DNA of 39,630 nucleotides, taken from positions 1 through 39,630 of the forward strand of contig NZ_CCXI01000006.1 of assembly GCF_000820705.1 (NCBI RefSeq), read 5' to 3'. The translations under genes were made by a program, and so were the position numbers. This document shows positions 1 to 8,420 of this stretch, piece after piece (the stretch's first letter is position 1; each line of letters opens with the position of its first letter). The notes beneath the pieces were generated by a model. The model was not told where the DNA came from. It ran no database searches and worked only from the letters and a program-made list of their open reading frames with translations. Origin of the DNA: Clostridium polynesiense. GTDB lineage: Bacteria > Bacillota > Clostridia > Clostridiales > Clostridiaceae.

Positions 1-70
1 GTTATCTGTTAATTAGATAATGAATTCTAATAATTAACTAAAGAAAAACCGTTGATAATTTATTCAAAGA

Positions 71-193
71 ATTTCATAGCTGGTAATGGTCAGTGCGCAA
101 TGATCTGCTGTGAAATCAAAGTGAAAATTGTTAATGTAAAAATAAGAGCCGCTGCTCAAGGAACTGATAATAGTTCCCTGTGCAGTGGTTTTT
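71..193 (+). promoter_or_regulatory. Leader RNA candidate: stem plus intrinsic terminator
   Basis: Two stacked structures are visible. ATTTCATAGC (71-80) pairs with GCTGTGAAAT (107-116), ten pairs with one G-T. A longer hairpin follows, with arms 149-165 and 172-188, loop GATAAT and a T-run at 189-193, which is the form of a Rho-independent terminator. It ends about 95 bases before a small membrane-protein gene. It could be an attenuator or riboswitch-type leader for that gene, or simply the terminator of a gene to the left of the window. I do not recognise a known aptamer consensus in it. Confidence 0.5.
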
Positions 194-287
194 CTTATAA
201 TACTATGGAAAAAAATGGGTTAAATCATGATGGTTATGATATAATGTGGTTTATAAAAATAAATTATTAAAGCTAGGGGAGAGGAAT

Positions 288-596
288 ATGATAAAAAAAA
301 TTTTGAAGATTATAGTTCCGAGCTTATTAATACTATCCTTTATTTTAATTGACAGGAGAATAGAGTCCAGCAAGAACATTCTAGTTGGGCTATATTTAAT
401 TTTTCCAATGATATTCATTATTCAGGGAGGCCTATATAAAGATTTTAAAAAGGAGCTTGTTGCAGGGTTTATGTTGTCCTCAATGGCAGTTTTATCTATG
501 GATTTTCTATACAAAATGAACAGCATACTACCGGTGTTGGTGATTTATATAGCGTTGGGATTGATTTCGTTTTTTATTATGAAAATTAAAAAATGA
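288..596 (+). CDS. Small integral membrane protein, unknown function
   Basis: The product is 102 residues and very hydrophobic. It has a short basic N-terminus (MIKKILK), then about four likely membrane segments separated by short charged turns (DRRIESSK, KDFKKE), and a basic C-terminus ending KIKK. I chose the ATG at 288 because AGGGGAGAGG lies just upstream at about 275-284; the same frame is open to 246 but has no ribosome-binding site there. No family is recognised. It stands alone between a terminator-like hairpin and a non-coding stretch, so its context gives no functional clue. The leader structure upstream suggests that expression may be conditional. Confidence 0.7.
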   Translation: MIKKILKIIVPSLLILSFILIDRRIESSKNILVGLYLIFPMIFIIQGGLYKDFKKELVAGFMLSSMAVLSMDFLYKMNSILPVLVIYIALGLISFFIMKIKK

Positions 597-800
597 AAAG
601 ATGAGGCGAGGGGAGAAGTGAGAGGTCGGATATCAGAGGTGAGAAGAGAGAGGGGAATTGAGGTTTAAGAATGCAGAATTAAGGAGGAGATTCCTGAGTT
701 CATTTTTAAAATTATATAAAAAAGAACTCCTATAGTTTTATATAATTCATTTTAATTCCTGATTTAATGAATTTTTAATTGTTAATTGGATGAATTTTTT
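597..800. repeat. Non-coding stretch with purine-rich tract and nested inverted repeats
   Basis: No gene is seen here. Bases 597-665 are almost all A and G, with repeated GAGAGG/GTGAGA-like words. Next comes an A/T-rich unit with nested inverted repeats: GAATTAA (676-682) with TTAATTC (752-758), AATTATATAAAA (710-721) with TTTTATATAATT (736-747), and the alternative pair GAGTTC with GAACTC inside. The layout resembles the small non-coding intergenic repeat elements found in clostridial genomes, but one copy in one window cannot prove it is repeated. Confidence 0.4.
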
Positions 801-802
801 TC

Positions 803-831
803 TTGAACTTTTCTCATATTAATTATATAAT
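803..831 (+). promoter_or_regulatory. Upstream sigma-A promoter of the S10 operon (P1)
   Basis: TTGAAC at 803-808 is followed by a 17-base spacer and a perfect TATAAT at 826-831. The predicted transcription start is near 838, about 310 bases before rpsJ. It is the first of two tandem promoters for the ribosomal operon. Confidence 0.7.
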
Positions 832-905
832 GATTCAGTGCTTCTAAAACCGTGATAACTTCTAGGTTACTGCAATAAATTTCGCATTTAAAATGTTAAA
901 AACTA

Positions 906-934
906 TTGTAATAGACTTATTTTTATTGTATAAT
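906..934 (+). promoter_or_regulatory. Proximal sigma-A promoter of the S10 operon (P2)
   Basis: TTGTAA at 906-911, a 17-base spacer and a perfect TATAAT at 929-934 predict a start near 941, immediately before the structured leader. This is the likely main promoter for rpsJ and the genes after it. Confidence 0.75.
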
Positions 935-940
935 ATAGAA

Positions 941-1110
941 GTTGTTAAGCAAACAGCGATGATTCAAGAGGTTGCCGGACTTCCGGGGAATTCTTGATGA
1001 GTATGTCAGGATCTAAGAATCCGACGACGGGTAGTCTGTACTTTCAGGAGTGCTGCCTATAAGGTTAAGATACACCAGGCAGAGTTTACAGAACGTCCGC
1101 TGTTGTGCGT
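941..1110 (+). promoter_or_regulatory. Structured 5' leader of the S10 ribosomal operon
   Basis: The leader is closed by AACAGCG (952-958) pairing with CGCTGTT (1098-1104). Inside are TCAAGA...TCTTGA enclosing CCGG-ACTT-CCGG, GTCTGTA with TACAGA(C/A), and GCCT with AGGC. A closing helix with several internal arms, placed between a strong promoter and rpsJ, fits an autoregulatory ribosomal-protein leader. Which protein binds it (L4 in the E. coli S10 operon) cannot be read from sequence, and no intrinsic terminator is visible. Confidence 0.6.
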
Positions 1111-1147
1111 TAGAAGTAAAGCGTACATGAAAAGGAGGGAAACCATA

Positions 1148-1456
1148 ATGTCAAAACAAAAAATAAGAATAAGATTAAAGGCTTTTGATCACTCAATACT
1201 TGATCAATCAGCTGAAAAGATTGTTGAAACTGCAAAATCAACTGGTGCAAAGGTTACTGGTCCAGTTCCGCTTCCAACTGACAAAGAAGTTATTACAATT
1301 CTTAGAGCAGTTCACAAGTATAAAGACTCCAGAGAGCAGTTCGAGATCAGAACTCACAAGAGATTAATCGACATCGTTAATCCATCACCAAAAACAGTTG
1401 ATGCATTAATGAGACTGGATTTACCAGCTGGTGTTGACATCGAAATAAAACTATAA
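1148..1456 (+). CDS. rpsJ: 30S ribosomal protein S10
   Basis: S10 is a small-subunit head protein, also known as the NusE antitermination factor. The 102-residue product has the family length, with the loop motif GPVPLPT at residues 38-44 and the signature around [12 protein letters not shown] chose ATG 1148, which follows AAAAGGAGGG at 1130-1139; an in-frame start at 1103 lies in the leader and lacks a binding site. It is the first gene of the S10 operon and is separated from rplC by 84 bases. Regulation is likely through the two promoters and structured leader upstream. Confidence 0.97.
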   Translation: MSKQKIRIRLKAFDHSILDQSAEKIVETAKSTGAKVTGPVPLPTDKEVITILRAVHKYKDSREQFEIRTHKRLIDIVNPSPKTVDALMRLDLPAGVDIEIKL

Positions 1457-1540
1457 ATCTTCCGGTTACGGATATAAATAAGAGTATGAACTATTATGAC
1501 TGCAGGTCAGTCCGCTAATTAGTTTAGGAGGTGTAACTAC

Positions 1541-2170
1541 ATGAAAAAAGCAATAATAGGCAGAAAGATTGGAATGACTCAAATCTTCGACGAAAGGGGT
1601 AAGGTTGTTCCAGTAACAGTAGTAGAAGCAGGACCATGCGTTGTACTACAAAAAAAGACAGTTGAGAAAGATGGTTACGAGGCAATACAGGTTGCCTACG
1701 GTGATGTTAAGGAAAAGTTAGTTAATAAACCTAAGAAAGGCCATTTTGAAAAGGCTGGAGTTGCTTTAAAGAAATATATAAAAGAATTCAGATTTGAAGA
1801 TATCAGCTCATATGAAGTTGGTAATGAGATTAAAGCTGATGTATTCCAAGCTGGAGATAAGGTTGATGTATCAGGTTTATCAAAAGGTAAGGGATTCCAA
1901 GGTACTATAAAGAGATGGAATGGACACAGAGGACCTATGACTCACGGTTCCAAGTTCCACAGAGCTGTTGGTTCCATGGGTGGATCATCTGACCCAGCAA
2001 GAACTTTCAAAAACAAAAAAATGCCAGGACATATGGGGCATGTAAATACTACAGTATTAAATCTGGAAGTAGTTAAAGTTATAGCTGAAAAGAATTTAAT
2101 CCTTATAAAGGGTGGAATTCCAGGACCAAACAAAAACATCGTAGTAATCAGAAATAGCGTTAAGGCTTAA
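1541..2170 (+). CDS. rplC: 50S ribosomal protein L3
   Basis: L3 is an early-assembly large-subunit protein that reaches the peptidyl transferase centre. The 209-residue length is normal. The signature [12 protein letters not shown] and the loop [11 protein letters not shown], which reaches the catalytic centre, are both present. It starts at ATG after TTAGGAGGTG (1524-1533) and is followed by rplD after 24 bases, in standard S10 operon order. Confidence 0.97.
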   Translation: MKKAIIGRKIGMTQIFDERGKVVPVTVVEAGPCVVLQKKTVEKDGYEAIQVAYGDVKEKLVNKPKKGHFEKAGVALKKYIKEFRFEDISSYEVGNEIKADVFQAGDKVDVSGLSKGKGFQGTIKRWNGHRGPMTHGSKFHRAVGSMGGSSDPARTFKNKKMPGHMGHVNTTVLNLEVVKVIAEKNLILIKGGIPGPNKNIVVIRNSVKA

Positions 2171-2194
2171 TACTGGTAGAAAGGAGGATGCAGA

Positions 2195-2815
2195 ATGCCT
2201 ACAGTAGGATTATTTAATAAAGAAGGACAAAAAGTTGGAGATATCCAATTAGCAGAAAATGTATTTGGTGTAGAAGTTAATCAAAATGCTATGCATCAAG
2301 TAGTATTAGCATTACTAGCTAATAAGAGACAGGGAACTCAATCTGCTAAAACAAGAGCAGAGGTTTCCGGCGGTGGAATAAAGCCTTGGAGACAAAAAGG
2401 TACTGGTAGAGCTAGACAGGGTTCTATAAGATCACCTCAATGGATACATGGTGGAATAGTTTTTGCACCAAAGCCAAGAGACTACAGAGTATCCATTCCA
2501 AAGAGCATGAGAAGAGTTGCTATGAAATCTGCTTTAACTAGCAAAGTACAAGACAACCAGATGGTAGTTCTTGAAGCACTTGAAATAGCTGCTCCAAAGA
2601 CTAAAGAAATAGTTAAAATGTTAAATGCATTTGAAGCAAAGAAAACTTTAATAGTTACAGCTGAATCCAATGAAATGGTATTTAAATCAGCAAGAAATAT
2701 TGAAGGTGTTTCAGTAATGCCTGTAAACAACATCAATGTTTATGATTTATTAAAGTTTGAGAAGCTTATTATAACAAAGGATGCTGTATCTAAGATTGAG
2801 GAGGTGTACGCATAA
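2195..2815 (+). CDS. rplD: 50S ribosomal protein L4
   Basis: L4 lines the peptide exit tunnel. The 206-residue product carries the long tunnel loop with [15 protein letters not shown], where macrolide-resistance changes occur in other bacteria; nothing unusual is seen in that loop. In E. coli, L4 also represses its own operon, so it is one candidate ligand for the leader upstream of rpsJ. The 3' end contains GAGGAGGTG, which also serves as the ribosome-binding site of rplW. Its TAA stop overlaps the apparent ACG start of rplW by one base. Confidence 0.97.
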   Translation: MPTVGLFNKEGQKVGDIQLAENVFGVEVNQNAMHQVVLALLANKRQGTQSAKTRAEVSGGGIKPWRQKGTGRARQGSIRSPQWIHGGIVFAPKPRDYRVSIPKSMRRVAMKSALTSKVQDNQMVVLEALEIAAPKTKEIVKMLNAFEAKKTLIVTAESNEMVFKSARNIEGVSVMPVNNINVYDLLKFEKLIITKDAVSKIEEVYA

Positions 2816-3111
2816 CGAAATTAACAAGCCATGATATAATCAGAAAGCCAGTTATAACTGAAAAGAGTATGGCAGCTATGGCGGAAAAGAAATACACCTT
2901 TATCGTTCATATGACAGCTAACAAATCTCAAATAAAGAGAGCTGTTGAAGAAGTTTTTGGTGTTAAAGTTTTAGATGTTAAAACTATAAGAACCGTAGGA
3001 AAAACAAAAAGAGTTGGCGTACATGTTGGTAAGAGAGCAGATCAAAAGAAAGCTATCGTTACACTAACAGCAGACAGCAAGAACATAGAGTTCTTTGAAG
3101 GAATGCAATAA
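2815..3111 (+). CDS. rplW: 50S ribosomal protein L23, apparent ACG start
   Basis: L23 sits at the tunnel exit and docks trigger factor and SRP. The conserved core ([36 protein letters not shown]) is clear. The first ATG in frame is at 2869, but the codons before it encode the conserved L23 N-terminus [17 protein letters not shown], so the real start is upstream. No ATG, GTG or TTG exists there. ACG at 2815 lies 8 bases after GGAGGTG (2800-2806), and it gives a 98-residue protein of normal length. TAACG here looks like the common TAATG stop-start overlap with one T-to-C change. ATA at 2812 is the other possibility. A sequencing error is a further alternative. Confidence 0.9.
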   Translation, partial: TKLTSHDIIRKPVITEKSMAAMAEKKYTFIVHMTANKSQIKRAVEEVFGVKVLDVKTIRTVGKTKRVGVHVGKRADQKKAIVTLTADSKNIEFFEGMQ

Positions 3112-3168
3112 TAAAATAAGCAGTTATAGGCTAGAAGCCTGAAAAGCGAAACGAGGAGGGAAATCAAG

Positions 3169-3996
3169 ATGGCAGTTAAAAAGTTTAGACCTACCACTCC
3201 ATCAAGAAGAGAAATGACAATGCCTACCTTTGAAGAGATAACTACAGATAAACCTGAGAAATCTCTGCTTGTAGCATTGAATAAAACCGGTGGTAGAAAC
3301 GTTCAAGGAAAAATAACTGTTAGACACCACGGCGGTGGAGCAAAACAAAAATATAGAATAATTGACTTTAAGAGAAATAAAGATGGTATACCTGCAAAGG
3401 TTGCAACTATAGAGTATGATCCAAACAGATCTGCTTATATTTCACTTGTAGTTTATGCAGATGGAGAGAAGAGATACATAATAGCTCCAGTTGGGTTAAA
3501 AGTTGGAGATGTTGTTGTTTCAGGTCCAGACGCTGATATTAAACCAGGTAATACACTTCCTCTTAAGAATATTCCTGTTGGTACAGTTGTTCACAATGTT
3601 GAACTTCAGGCAGGAAAAGGAGCTCAAATGGTTAGAGCTGCTGGATCATCAGCACAGCTTATGGCTAAAGAGGGAAACTTAGCTACATTAAGATTACCTA
3701 GTGGTGAAGTTAGATACGTAAGAGTAGAATGCAGAGCTACTATAGGTACAGTTTCTAATTTAACTCATGAAATTGTTAATATAGGTAAAGCTGGTAGAAA
3801 GAGACATATGGGATGGAGACCTACAGTTAGAGGTTCCGTAATGAACCCTGTTGATCACCCACACGGTGGTGGTGAAGGTAAGACTCCAGTAGGTAGACCT
3901 AGTCCACTTACTCCATGGGGTAAACCAGCACTTGGATATAAGACAAGAAAGACAAAGAAATATTCCGATAGAATGATAATTAAAAAGAGGAAATAG
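3169..3996 (+). CDS. rplB: 50S ribosomal protein L2
   Basis: L2 is the large core protein needed for subunit joining and peptidyl transfer. The 275-residue product contains the C-terminal hallmark [12 protein letters not shown] with the functional histidine, and it ends in the basic tail KRK. It starts at ATG after GAGGAGGG. A strong 12-bp hairpin begins within its stop codon and lies before rpsS, so the relative output of the genes on either side may be tuned here. Confidence 0.97.
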   Translation: MAVKKFRPTTPSRREMTMPTFEEITTDKPEKSLLVALNKTGGRNVQGKITVRHHGGGAKQKYRIIDFKRNKDGIPAKVATIEYDPNRSAYISLVVYADGEKRYIIAPVGLKVGDVVVSGPDADIKPGNTLPLKNIPVGTVVHNVELQAGKGAQMVRAAGSSAQLMAKEGNLATLRLPSGEVRYVRVECRATIGTVSNLTHEIVNIGKAGRKRHMGWRPTVRGSVMNPVDHPHGGGEGKTPVGRPSPLTPWGKPALGYKTRKTKKYSDRMIIKKRK

Positions 3997-4024
3997 TAAG
4001 AGGAGAGTAAATTCTCTTCTTACT
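3995..4024 (+). other. Intra-operon hairpin between rplB and rpsS
   Basis: AGTAAGAGGAGA (3995-4006) pairs with TCTCTTCTTACT (4013-4024) over 12 bases with a single G-T pair and the loop GTAAAT. The stem includes the rplB stop codon. No T-run follows, so it is not a standard terminator; RNA processing or stabilisation is more likely. Confidence 0.6.
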
Positions 4025-4061
4025 GAAGCCTTAGAAGAGTTCACGAAGGGAGGCAAATCCA

Positions 4062-4343
4062 TTGAGTAGATCAATCAAAAAAGGACCTTTTGCACATGAA
4101 GGACTTTTAAAGAAAATAGAAGAAATGAACAATGCTAATGAAAAAAAGGTTGTTAAGACCTGGTCAAGAAGCTCAACTATATTTCCACAAATGATTGGCC
4201 ACACAATTGCCGTACATGATGGAAGAAAACATGTACCAGTATATATATCAGAAGATATGGTTGGACATAAGCTTGGAGAGTTCGCTTTAACAAGAACTTA
4301 TAGAGGCCATGTTAATAACGAAAAAACTTCCAAAAGAAAATAG
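4062..4343 (+). CDS. rpsS: 30S ribosomal protein S19
   Basis: S19 lies in the head of the small subunit beside S13 and contacts A-site tRNA. The 93-residue product begins MSRSIKKGP and contains the motif [23 protein letters not shown], which is typical. The start is TTG at 4062, supported by AAGGGAGG at 4046-4053; no ATG is available nearby. It follows the rplB-rpsS hairpin. Confidence 0.96.
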   Translation: MSRSIKKGPFAHEGLLKKIEEMNNANEKKVVKTWSRSSTIFPQMIGHTIAVHDGRKHVPVYISEDMVGHKLGEFALTRTYRGHVNNEKTSKRK

Positions 4344-4366
4344 TGCCTGGAAAGGAGGAAACATAA

Positions 4367-4702
4367 ATGGAAGCTAGAGCTATAGCTAAATATGTAAGAA
4401 TGTCTCCAATGAAAGTTGGGGTAGTTCTAGACTTAATCAGAGGAAAAAGTGTTAATGAGGCTATTGCCATTTTAGAATATACTCCAAAGGATGCTGCTGT
4501 TGTTGTTAATAAAGTATTAAAATCAGCTGTGGCAAATGCAGAGAATAATCTGAATTTAGATAAAGAAAGACTTTATGTTGCAGAGGCTTATGTAGGTCAA
4601 GGTCCAATACTTAAGAGATTCAGACCACATGCTCAAGGAAGAGCCTTCAGCATTCATAAGAAAACTAGCCACGTTACATTAAGTGTAAAAGAAAGAGCTT
4701 AA
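4367..4702 (+). CDS. rplV: 50S ribosomal protein L22
   Basis: L22 lines the exit tunnel with L4. The 111-residue product starts [14 protein letters not shown], the conserved N-terminal helix, and keeps the beta-hairpin region [16 protein letters not shown] near residues 84-99 that reaches into the tunnel. Its ribosome-binding site is AAAGGAGGAAA. It is followed by rpsC after 20 bases. Confidence 0.96.
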   Translation: MEARAIAKYVRMSPMKVGVVLDLIRGKSVNEAIAILEYTPKDAAVVVNKVLKSAVANAENNLNLDKERLYVAEAYVGQGPILKRFRPHAQGRAFSIHKKTSHVTLSVKERA

Positions 4703-4722
4703 AAAGAAGGAGGGAAACAAGA

Positions 4723-5388
4723 GTGGGACAAAAAGTACATCCTCATGGATTAAGAGTTGGTGTAATTAAGGATTGGAATGCAAAATGGTTCGCAGACAAG
4801 AGAAATTTTGCAGACAATCTAGTAGCAGACCAAGAAATAAGAGAATTTGTAAAAAAAGCTCTATTTAACTCTGGGATTTCTAAGATTGAAATCGAGAGAG
4901 CTGCAAAAAGAGTTAAATTAAATATATATACTGCTAAGCCTGGAGTTGTAATTGGAAAAGGTGGATCAGGTATAGAAAACTTAAAGAAAAACTTAAAAAA
5001 TGAATTAGGACTAAATAATGTTTTAATAAATATCGTTGAAGTTAAAAATACTGAAGTTGATGCTCAGTTAATGGCAGAAAATATAGCTGCGCAGCTTGAA
5101 AAGAGAATATCTTTCAGAAGAGCTATGAAGCAGACTATTCAAAGAGCTATGAGAGCTGGAGCAAAGGGAGTTAAAACTTCATGTTCAGGAAGACTTGGCG
5201 GTGCTGAAATAGCTAGAACAGAACATTATCATGAAGGAACTATTCCACTACAAACATTAAGAGCTGATATAGAATATGGTTTTGCGGAAGCAAATACTAC
5301 TTATGGAAAAATTGGTGTTAAGGTTTGGGTTTATAAAGGAGAAGTCCTTCCAGTTAAAAAAGCTGTTAAAGAAGAAGCTAACGCATAG
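4723..5388 (+). CDS. rpsC: 30S ribosomal protein S3
   Basis: S3 forms the mRNA entry channel with S4 and S5. The 221-residue product begins [13 protein letters not shown], the invariant family start, and has a type II KH domain with the [12 protein letters not shown] loop. The start codon is GTG, preceded by GAAGGAGGG. The C-terminal domain ([13 protein letters not shown]) is complete. The acidic/basic tail after about residue 207 is variable in the family. Confidence 0.97.
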   Translation: MGQKVHPHGLRVGVIKDWNAKWFADKRNFADNLVADQEIREFVKKALFNSGISKIEIERAAKRVKLNIYTAKPGVVIGKGGSGIENLKKNLKNELGLNNVLINIVEVKNTEVDAQLMAENIAAQLEKRISFRRAMKQTIQRAMRAGAKGVKTSCSGRLGGAEIARTEHYHEGTIPLQTLRADIEYGFAEANTTYGKIGVKVWVYKGEVLPVKKAVKEEANA

Positions 5389-5405
5389 GAAAGGAGGAAT
5401 TCAGC

Positions 5406-5849
5406 ATGTTAATGCCTAAGAGAGTTAAACATCGTAAAGTGCAGAAGGGCAGAATGAGAGGAAAAGCAACTAGAGGAAACTTTATTGCATACGGAGATTA
5501 CGCAATTCAAGCCACAGAATGCGGTTGGATTACAAGCAATCAAATCGAAGCTGCCAGAATTGCTATTAATAGATATGTAAGAAGAGGAGGAAAACTTTGG
5601 ATAAAGATTTTCCCAGATAAACCAATAACTGAAAAGCCTGCTGAAACACGTATGGGTTCCGGTAAAGGTTCACCAGAATATTGGGTAGCCGTAGTAAAAC
5701 CAGGCAGAGTTTTATTTGAATTATCAGGAGTTAACGAAGAAACTGCAAGAGAAGCTATGAGACTTGCTCAACATAAACTACCTGTTAAGACTAAATTTGT
5801 TACAAGAAAAGATTTTGAGGAAATGGGTGGTGAAAGTAATGAAGGCTAG
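5406..5849 (+). CDS. rplP: 50S ribosomal protein L16
   Basis: L16 shapes the A-site tRNA binding region of the large subunit. The 147-residue product starts [11 protein letters not shown] and contains [17 protein letters not shown], the signature region. ATG 5406 has AGGAGG 8 bases upstream; a second in-frame ATG lies two codons later but is less well spaced. The 3' end overlaps rpmC by 11 bases, indicating translational coupling. Confidence 0.96.
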   Translation: MLMPKRVKHRKVQKGRMRGKATRGNFIAYGDYAIQATECGWITSNQIEAARIAINRYVRRGGKLWIKIFPDKPITEKPAETRMGSGKGSPEYWVAVVKPGRVLFELSGVNEETAREAMRLAQHKLPVKTKFVTRKDFEEMGGESNEG

Positions 5850-6054
5850 AGAGTTAAGAGAACTGAGAAGCAATGATTCTCAAGATTTAAAAGTTAAGCT
5901 TAACGATCTTAAGACTGAATTATTTAACTTAAGATTCCAGCTAGCTACAGGCCAACTAGAAAATCCTATGAGAATAAGAGAAGTAAAAAAATCTATCGCC
6001 CAAATTAAGACTATAATCAGAGAAGAAGAGATCAGAAGGGCTTTTGAACAGTAA
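5839..6054 (+). CDS. rpmC: 50S ribosomal protein L29
   Basis: L29 is a small helical hairpin next to L23 at the tunnel exit. The 71-residue product, [13 protein letters not shown] to the end, contains the family motif [15 protein letters not shown]. The frame is open farther upstream inside rplP, but conservation begins at MKAREL, so ATG 5839 is the start. The upstream GGTGGTGAAAG is a modest ribosome-binding site, consistent with coupling to the overlapping rplP. Confidence 0.95.
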   Translation: MKARELRELRSNDSQDLKVKLNDLKTELFNLRFQLATGQLENPMRIREVKKSIAQIKTIIREEEIRRAFEQ

Positions 6055-6074
6055 TCTGAAAGGAGGTTCGCCCC

Positions 6075-6329
6075 ATGGAAAGAGCATATAGAAAGACAAG
6101 AATCGGAAGGGTTGTTTCTGATAAAATGGATAAAACAATAGTAGTAGCTGTTGAAACTAAGGTTAGACATCCGCTTTACGGAAAAACAGTTAACAGAACT
6201 ACTAAATTTAAAGCTCATGATGAAAATAACGAAGCAAACATTAATGATAGAGTATTAATTATGGAAACTAGACCACTATCCAAGGATAAGAGATGGAGAA
6301 TGGTAGAAATAATTGAAAGAGCGAAATAG
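6075..6329 (+). CDS. rpsQ: 30S ribosomal protein S17
   Basis: S17 is an early-assembly OB-fold protein of the small subunit. The 84-residue product contains [16 protein letters not shown] and the [19 protein letters not shown] region typical of the family. The ribosome-binding site AAAGGAGG lies just upstream. It sits in normal order between rpmC and rplN. Confidence 0.96.
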   Translation: MERAYRKTRIGRVVSDKMDKTIVVAVETKVRHPLYGKTVNRTTKFKAHDENNEANINDRVLIMETRPLSKDKRWRMVEIIERAK

Positions 6330-6360
6330 TATGTTCTAGTACTGAAAGGAGGTTAATTTC

Positions 6361-6729
6361 ATGATACAGCAACAAACATTACTAAATGTTGCAGATAACT
6401 CAGGTGCTAAAGAAGTTATGTGCATAAGAGTATTAGGTGGTTCCAAAAGAAGGTATGGAAACATTGGAGATATAATCGTTGCTAGCGTTAAAAGTGCAAC
6501 ACCAGGCGGAGTTGTTAAAAAAGGCGATGTTGTTAAGGCCGTTATAGTTAGATCTGTTAAAGGATTAAGAAGAGCTGACGGTTCATATATCAGATTCGAT
6601 GAAAACGCAGCTGTTATAATAAAAGAAGATAAAAACCCAAGAGGAACACGTATCTTCGGACCAGTTGCTAGGGAGCTTAGAGATAAGGAATTTAACAAGA
6701 TATTATCTTTAGCACCTGAAGTTCTATAA
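6361..6729 (+). CDS. rplN: 50S ribosomal protein L14
   Basis: L14 lies at the subunit interface and contacts helix 44 of 16S rRNA. The 122-residue product starts [17 protein letters not shown] and contains [15 protein letters not shown], both strongly conserved. The start is ATG after AAAGGAGG. It is followed by rplX after 9 bases. Confidence 0.97.
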   Translation: MIQQQTLLNVADNSGAKEVMCIRVLGGSKRRYGNIGDIIVASVKSATPGGVVKKGDVVKAVIVRSVKGLRRADGSYIRFDENAAVIIKEDKNPRGTRIFGPVARELRDKEFNKILSLAPEVL

Positions 6730-6747
6730 GATTAGGAGGTGGCTAAG

Positions 6748-7062
6748 GTGAAGGTACACGTTAGAAAGAATGACACAGTAATGGTTATTTCAGGTAAGGA
6801 TAAAGGTAAAACTGGTGAAGTTTTAGCTGTTATGCCTAAAAACGGGAAGGTTCTTGTTAAGGGTGTTAACATAGTAAGCAAGCATGAAAAGCCAAGCAAA
6901 GCTAACATGCAGGGCGGAATAATTAAGGTTGAAGCACCTATTTACAGCTCTAAAGTAATGCTATACTGCAAAAAGTGCAAAAATGTAACTAGAATAGCAA
7001 ATAAAATATTAGATGACGGCACAAAAGTTAGAGTATGTAAGAAGTGTAACGAAACATTCTAG
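6748..7062 (+). CDS. rplX: 50S ribosomal protein L24 with C-terminal Cys4 motif
   Basis: L24 is an assembly-initiator protein with an N-terminal KOW motif ([16 protein letters not shown]). I chose GTG 6748 because AGGAGGT (6734-6740) is 7 bases upstream; an in-frame GTG at 6739 overlaps that site and cannot use it. The product is 104 residues. The C-terminus has Cys74, Cys77, Cys97 and Cys100 (CKKC...CKKC), a likely zinc knuckle that many L24 proteins lack. Confidence 0.95.
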   Translation: MKVHVRKNDTVMVISGKDKGKTGEVLAVMPKNGKVLVKGVNIVSKHEKPSKANMQGGIIKVEAPIYSSKVMLYCKKCKNVTRIANKILDDGTKVRVCKKCNETF

Positions 7063-7084
7063 TCTTTGAAAGGAGGTACATCAA

Positions 7085-7627
7085 ATGATTCCAAGACTTC
7101 AAGAGAAGTATGAAAAAGAAATAGTTCCAGCTTTAATGGAAAAGTTCGGATATAAAAATATAATGCAGGTACCAAAACTTGAGAAAATAATAATCAACAT
7201 GGGAATTGGTGAAGCTAAAGAAAATTCAAAAGTTCTTGAATCCGCTTTAGCAGATCTTCAGATAATAGCAGGTCAAAAGCCAGTTATTACAAGAGCAAAA
7301 AAATCAGTTGCCAACTTTAAAATAAGAGAAAACATGCCAATAGGATGCAAGGTTACTTTAAGAAAACAACAGATGTATGAATTTGCTGACAAGTTAATGT
7401 CAATAGCTCTTCCAAGAGTTAGAGACTTTAGAGGAGTTTCAGCAAAAGCATTTGACGGTAGAGGTAACTATGCTCTAGGTATAAAAGAGCAATTAATATT
7501 CCCAGAAATTGAGTACGATAAAGTAGACAAAGTAAGAGGAATGGATATTGTGTTTGTAACTACTGCAAAGACAGACGAGGAAGCAAGAGAGTTATTAAGA
7601 TTTCTTGGTATGCCATTTGCTCAATAA
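7085..7627 (+). CDS. rplE: 50S ribosomal protein L5
   Basis: L5 binds 5S rRNA and bridges to S13 and P-site tRNA. The 180-residue product contains [14 protein letters not shown], the family signature [21 protein letters not shown], and the C-terminal [19 protein letters not shown]. The start is ATG after AAAGGAGG. It is followed by rpsN after 15 bases. Confidence 0.97.
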   Translation: MIPRLQEKYEKEIVPALMEKFGYKNIMQVPKLEKIIINMGIGEAKENSKVLESALADLQIIAGQKPVITRAKKSVANFKIRENMPIGCKVTLRKQQMYEFADKLMSIALPRVRDFRGVSAKAFDGRGNYALGIKEQLIFPEIEYDKVDKVRGMDIVFVTTAKTDEEARELLRFLGMPFAQ

Positions 7628-7642
7628 TAAGGAGGGAAAATC

Positions 7643-7828
7643 GTGGCACGTAAAGCTTTAATTGAAAAGTGGAACAAAGAACCTAAATATAAAACAAGAG
7701 CTTATACAAGATGCAGATTATGTGGAAGACCACACGCTGTACTAAGAAAGTTCGGAATCTGCAGAATTTGCTTCAGAGAACTTGCTTATAAGGGTGAAAT
7801 TCCAGGCTGCAAAAAAGCAAGCTGGTAA
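7643..7828 (+). CDS. rpsZ: 30S ribosomal protein S14, zinc-binding type Z
   Basis: This is the short 61-residue form of S14 (often still named rpsN). It carries four zinc-ligand cysteines, Cys24, Cys27, Cys40 and Cys43, in CRLCGRP and CRICF. Start GTG follows AAGGAGGG. It is the zinc-containing variant; many bacteria also keep a cysteine-free paralogue for zinc starvation, which is not in this window. Confidence 0.96.
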   Translation: MARKALIEKWNKEPKYKTRAYTRCRLCGRPHAVLRKFGICRICFRELAYKGEIPGCKKASW

Positions 7829-7860
7829 TATCATAGTGTAATGAAAGGAGGCATATATAC

Positions 7861-8259
7861 ATGGTTATGACAGATCCTATCGCAGATTTGCTAACACGTA
7901 TTAGAAATGCAAATGCTGTAAAACATGAAATAGTAGAAATTCCTTCATCAAACGTTAAGAAGGCAATTGTTAATATATTACTTGAAGAAGGATATATCAA
8001 AGGTATCGAAGAGTATACCGATGGTGTAGTTCCAATGATGAGAGTAGCATTAAAGTATGGAGCTAATAAAGAAAGAGTTATAACTGGTTTAAGAAGAATA
8101 TCAAAACCTGGTTTAAGAGTTTATTGCAAAAAAGAAGATATTCCTAAGGTTTTAAATGGTTTGGGAGTAGCGGTAATATCAACTTCACAGGGAATTATTA
8201 CTGATAAAGCTGCCAGAAAGCAAGGCCTTGGTGGAGAAGTTCTCTGCTATATATGGTAA
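7861..8259 (+). CDS. rpsH: 30S ribosomal protein S8
   Basis: S8 nucleates the central domain of 16S rRNA and is the spc-operon repressor in E. coli. The 132-residue product has the typical [15 protein letters not shown] start and the C-terminal [28 protein letters not shown] 7861 follows AAAGGAGGC; an alternative ATG two codons later is possible. An unusual 160-base gap with a hairpin separates it from rplF. Confidence 0.96.
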   Translation: MVMTDPIADLLTRIRNANAVKHEIVEIPSSNVKKAIVNILLEEGYIKGIEEYTDGVVPMMRVALKYGANKERVITGLRRISKPGLRVYCKKEDIPKVLNGLGVAVISTSQGIITDKAARKQGLGGEVLCYIW

Positions 8260-8371
8260 TTATACGGCAGAGAGTTTTAACTGATTAGAACATAATTATT
8301 TATAGTTTTGCTATATTTAAAAATGGAAACAGAGTAGTGAATTATCATTACATTTATAACGAATAAATTTT

Positions 8372-8391
8372 TGTAACATTTTGCTGTTACA
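8372..8391 (+). other. Hairpin in the rpsH-rplF gap
   Basis: TGTAACA (8372-8378) and TGTTACA (8385-8391) are perfect inverted repeats around the loop TTTTGC, ending 17 bases before the rplF ribosome-binding site. The surrounding gap of about 160 bases is unusually long for this tightly packed operon. No clear promoter was seen in it. A small regulatory or processing element is possible. Confidence 0.45.
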
Positions 8392-8420
8392 TGCACAACA
8401 GAAATACAGGAGGTGCGATT

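Noticed and set aside
52-270. A 72-residue open frame at the left edge
   Set aside because: It runs through the leader stem and terminator hairpin, has no ribosome-binding site and resembles no protein.
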